DNA from: DATFVA01 sp963800255
GTDB lineage: Bacteria; Bacteroidota; Ignavibacteria; Ignavibacteriales; Ignavibacteriaceae
NCBI GenBank assembly: GCA_963800255.1
Contig: CAWDAK010000010.1
Coordinates: 1 to 64,000 of the forward strand
Reading direction: 5' to 3'
DNA length: 64,000 nucleotides
Position numbers and translations under genes: made by a program. The notes below the pieces were generated by a model. It did no database searches. It was given only the letters and a program-made list of their open reading frames with translations, and was not told the origin of the DNA. Below are positions 63,319 through 64,000 of this stretch, in pieces. Every line of letters starts with the position of its first letter. Positions within the stretch are counted from its first letter, which is position 1.

Positions 63319-64000
63319 CTACCCGGTAAACAGGAAGAATGCCTGTCCTTCGGGCGAAAGCGCTATAGCACCGGTAATCTTTCCTTTATCATCCTTGATT
63401 TCTTCCTGGAAATCTAATCCCGCTTCTTTCAAATCCTGGATTATGGTTTGCATTCCTTCATCATAAAAAGTTAATGCCGGACCTGCAAAATAGTGATCAT
63501 TAGACTCCTGCGAATATAAACCGATCCCCATATTACCGTCATTCAGCGAGACACCCCGTTTATTATCGTGATCTGATTTTTCAAATCCAAGTTTTTCCCA
63601 GAATTTAACAGATTCTTTAATTTTACCGGTTAAAATACCTATTTCATAAAACTTTCCCCTGGGTTCATATTCATTCTTGTTTACTTCATCAAGATACGAA
63701 GGAACTTCGGCCACCAGGCTCATCAGGAAATCATTCGGATCTCTAACTATTTTATACCAGGTTTCACCCAGGTGCAGATCATGACTAACATAATCAATAC
63801 CCTGTCCTTCAATTTGTACGGCTTTATCCTGCATATCATCAGCATAATAACATAACCCGTAAAATTCAGTCTCTGCAAGTAAAATATTCAGATTTCCGTC
63901 GCTGAGAGCCACCCATTTGAATGGTTTCTTACTGTAAGCAAGCTCTTTAAATCCCATAAGTTTGTAAAATGAAATAGACCTTCCCACATCACTTGTGCTT
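63319..64000 (-). CDS. VOC (glyoxalase/bleomycin-resistance) family protein, 5'-partial
   Basis: At least 227 residues; the frame stays open to the window edge (STSDVGRSISFYKLMGFKEL), so the start lies outside and the GTG at 63987 is probably internal. Two tandem VOC modules are visible: SISFYKLMGFKELAY ... NPDDF-like IVRDPNDFLMSLV, and IGILTGKIKESVKFWEKLGF ... IALSPEGQAFFLFTG. Each supplies beta-alpha-beta-beta-beta units that build a metal site. Reaction unknown. It is separated from the ABC operon by about 100 bp. Confidence 0.82.
   Translation of the reverse strand, partial: STSDVGRSISFYKLMGFKELAYSKKPFKWVALSDGNLNILLAETEFYGLCYYADDMQDKAVQIEGQGIDYVSHDLHLGETWYKIVRDPNDFLMSLVAEVPSYLDEVNKNEYEPRGKFYEIGILTGKIKESVKFWEKLGFEKSDHDNKRGVSLNDGNMGIGLYSQESNDHYFAGPALTFYDEGMQTIIQDLKEAGLDFQEEIKDDKGKITGAIALSPEGQAFFLFTG

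Noticed and set aside
1..64000. CRISPR array, prophage or complete transposon
   Set aside because: No regularly spaced repeats, integrase, transposase or phage structural genes were found.

Overview
The window looks like a chromosomal contig from a member of the Ignavibacteria/Chlorobi side of the Bacteroidota (FCB) group. Four secreted proteins end in the type IX secretion (T9SS) sorting tail common there (consensus NQNYPNPFNPTT ... KKMLLLK). The primary sigma factor is the short Bacteroidota/Chlorobi type, and respiration is built on alternative complex III plus a cbb3-type oxidase. Base composition is AT-leaning except for one strikingly GC-rich block (about 6.45-8.3 kb). I see no rRNA, tRNA or CRISPR array. 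The first gene (hsdR) and the last (a VOC protein) run off the window.

Region by region. 0-6.3 kb is an accessory, decaying stretch: a 5'-truncated, frameshifted type I restriction subunit, a SEC-C protein, a Fic pseudogene with its catalytic core deleted, a TspO-like membrane protein, a lipocalin-like protein, and a chimeric scrap joining a lipocalin-like 5' part to a Fic tail. 6.3-21 kb carries T9SS cargo (two YCF48-type propeller proteins, an M28 peptidase, one protein of unknown function), a ScyD/ScyE-like lipoprotein, a large hybrid sensor/AraC regulator and a deoxynucleoside kinase. 21-31.3 kb is one tightly overlapping respiratory operon in which alternative complex III genes (actB, an actC-actD fusion, actF, pentahaem actA, monohaem actE) are interleaved with cbb3 oxidase genes (ccoN, a ccoO carrying a second cytochrome c domain, small membrane proteins). 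Together they could carry electrons from quinol to O2. 31.3-35 kb holds a PoxB-like ThDP enzyme, a frameshifted SDR, a sensory-rhodopsin-transducer-family protein and a cupin.

35-40.6 kb is a tolC-MFP-RND efflux operon on the minus strand, followed by a MITE-like 137-bp element. 41-46 kb has translationally coupled aspartate aminotransferase and ATP-PEP carboxykinase, a cupin and an M24 aminopeptidase. 46-50 kb is a minus-strand run of small envelope/stress-type genes (GH-A-like barrel, YpfJ, GlsB/YeaQ, DUF4126, Kbp-like BON-LysM, dodecin, YidB). 50-57 kb has an M49-type peptidase with a pentapeptide HEXXH motif, a lytic transglycosylase, the primary sigma factor and DNA polymerase II. 57-64 kb has an FKBP-TPR protein coupled to a histidine kinase, a four-gene Gld-like ABC operon and the partial VOC protein.

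Three genes (hsdR, the 19.6-kb propeller, the SDR) each read correctly if a single extra base is removed. That is either real decay or residual sequencing/assembly indels. The observations most worth a second look are the interleaved act/cco operon with its two fusions, the GC-rich passenger spliced between a native signal peptide and a native T9SS tail, the exchangeable T9SS-tail-plus-terminator cassette, and the Fic/lipocalin recombination scars.
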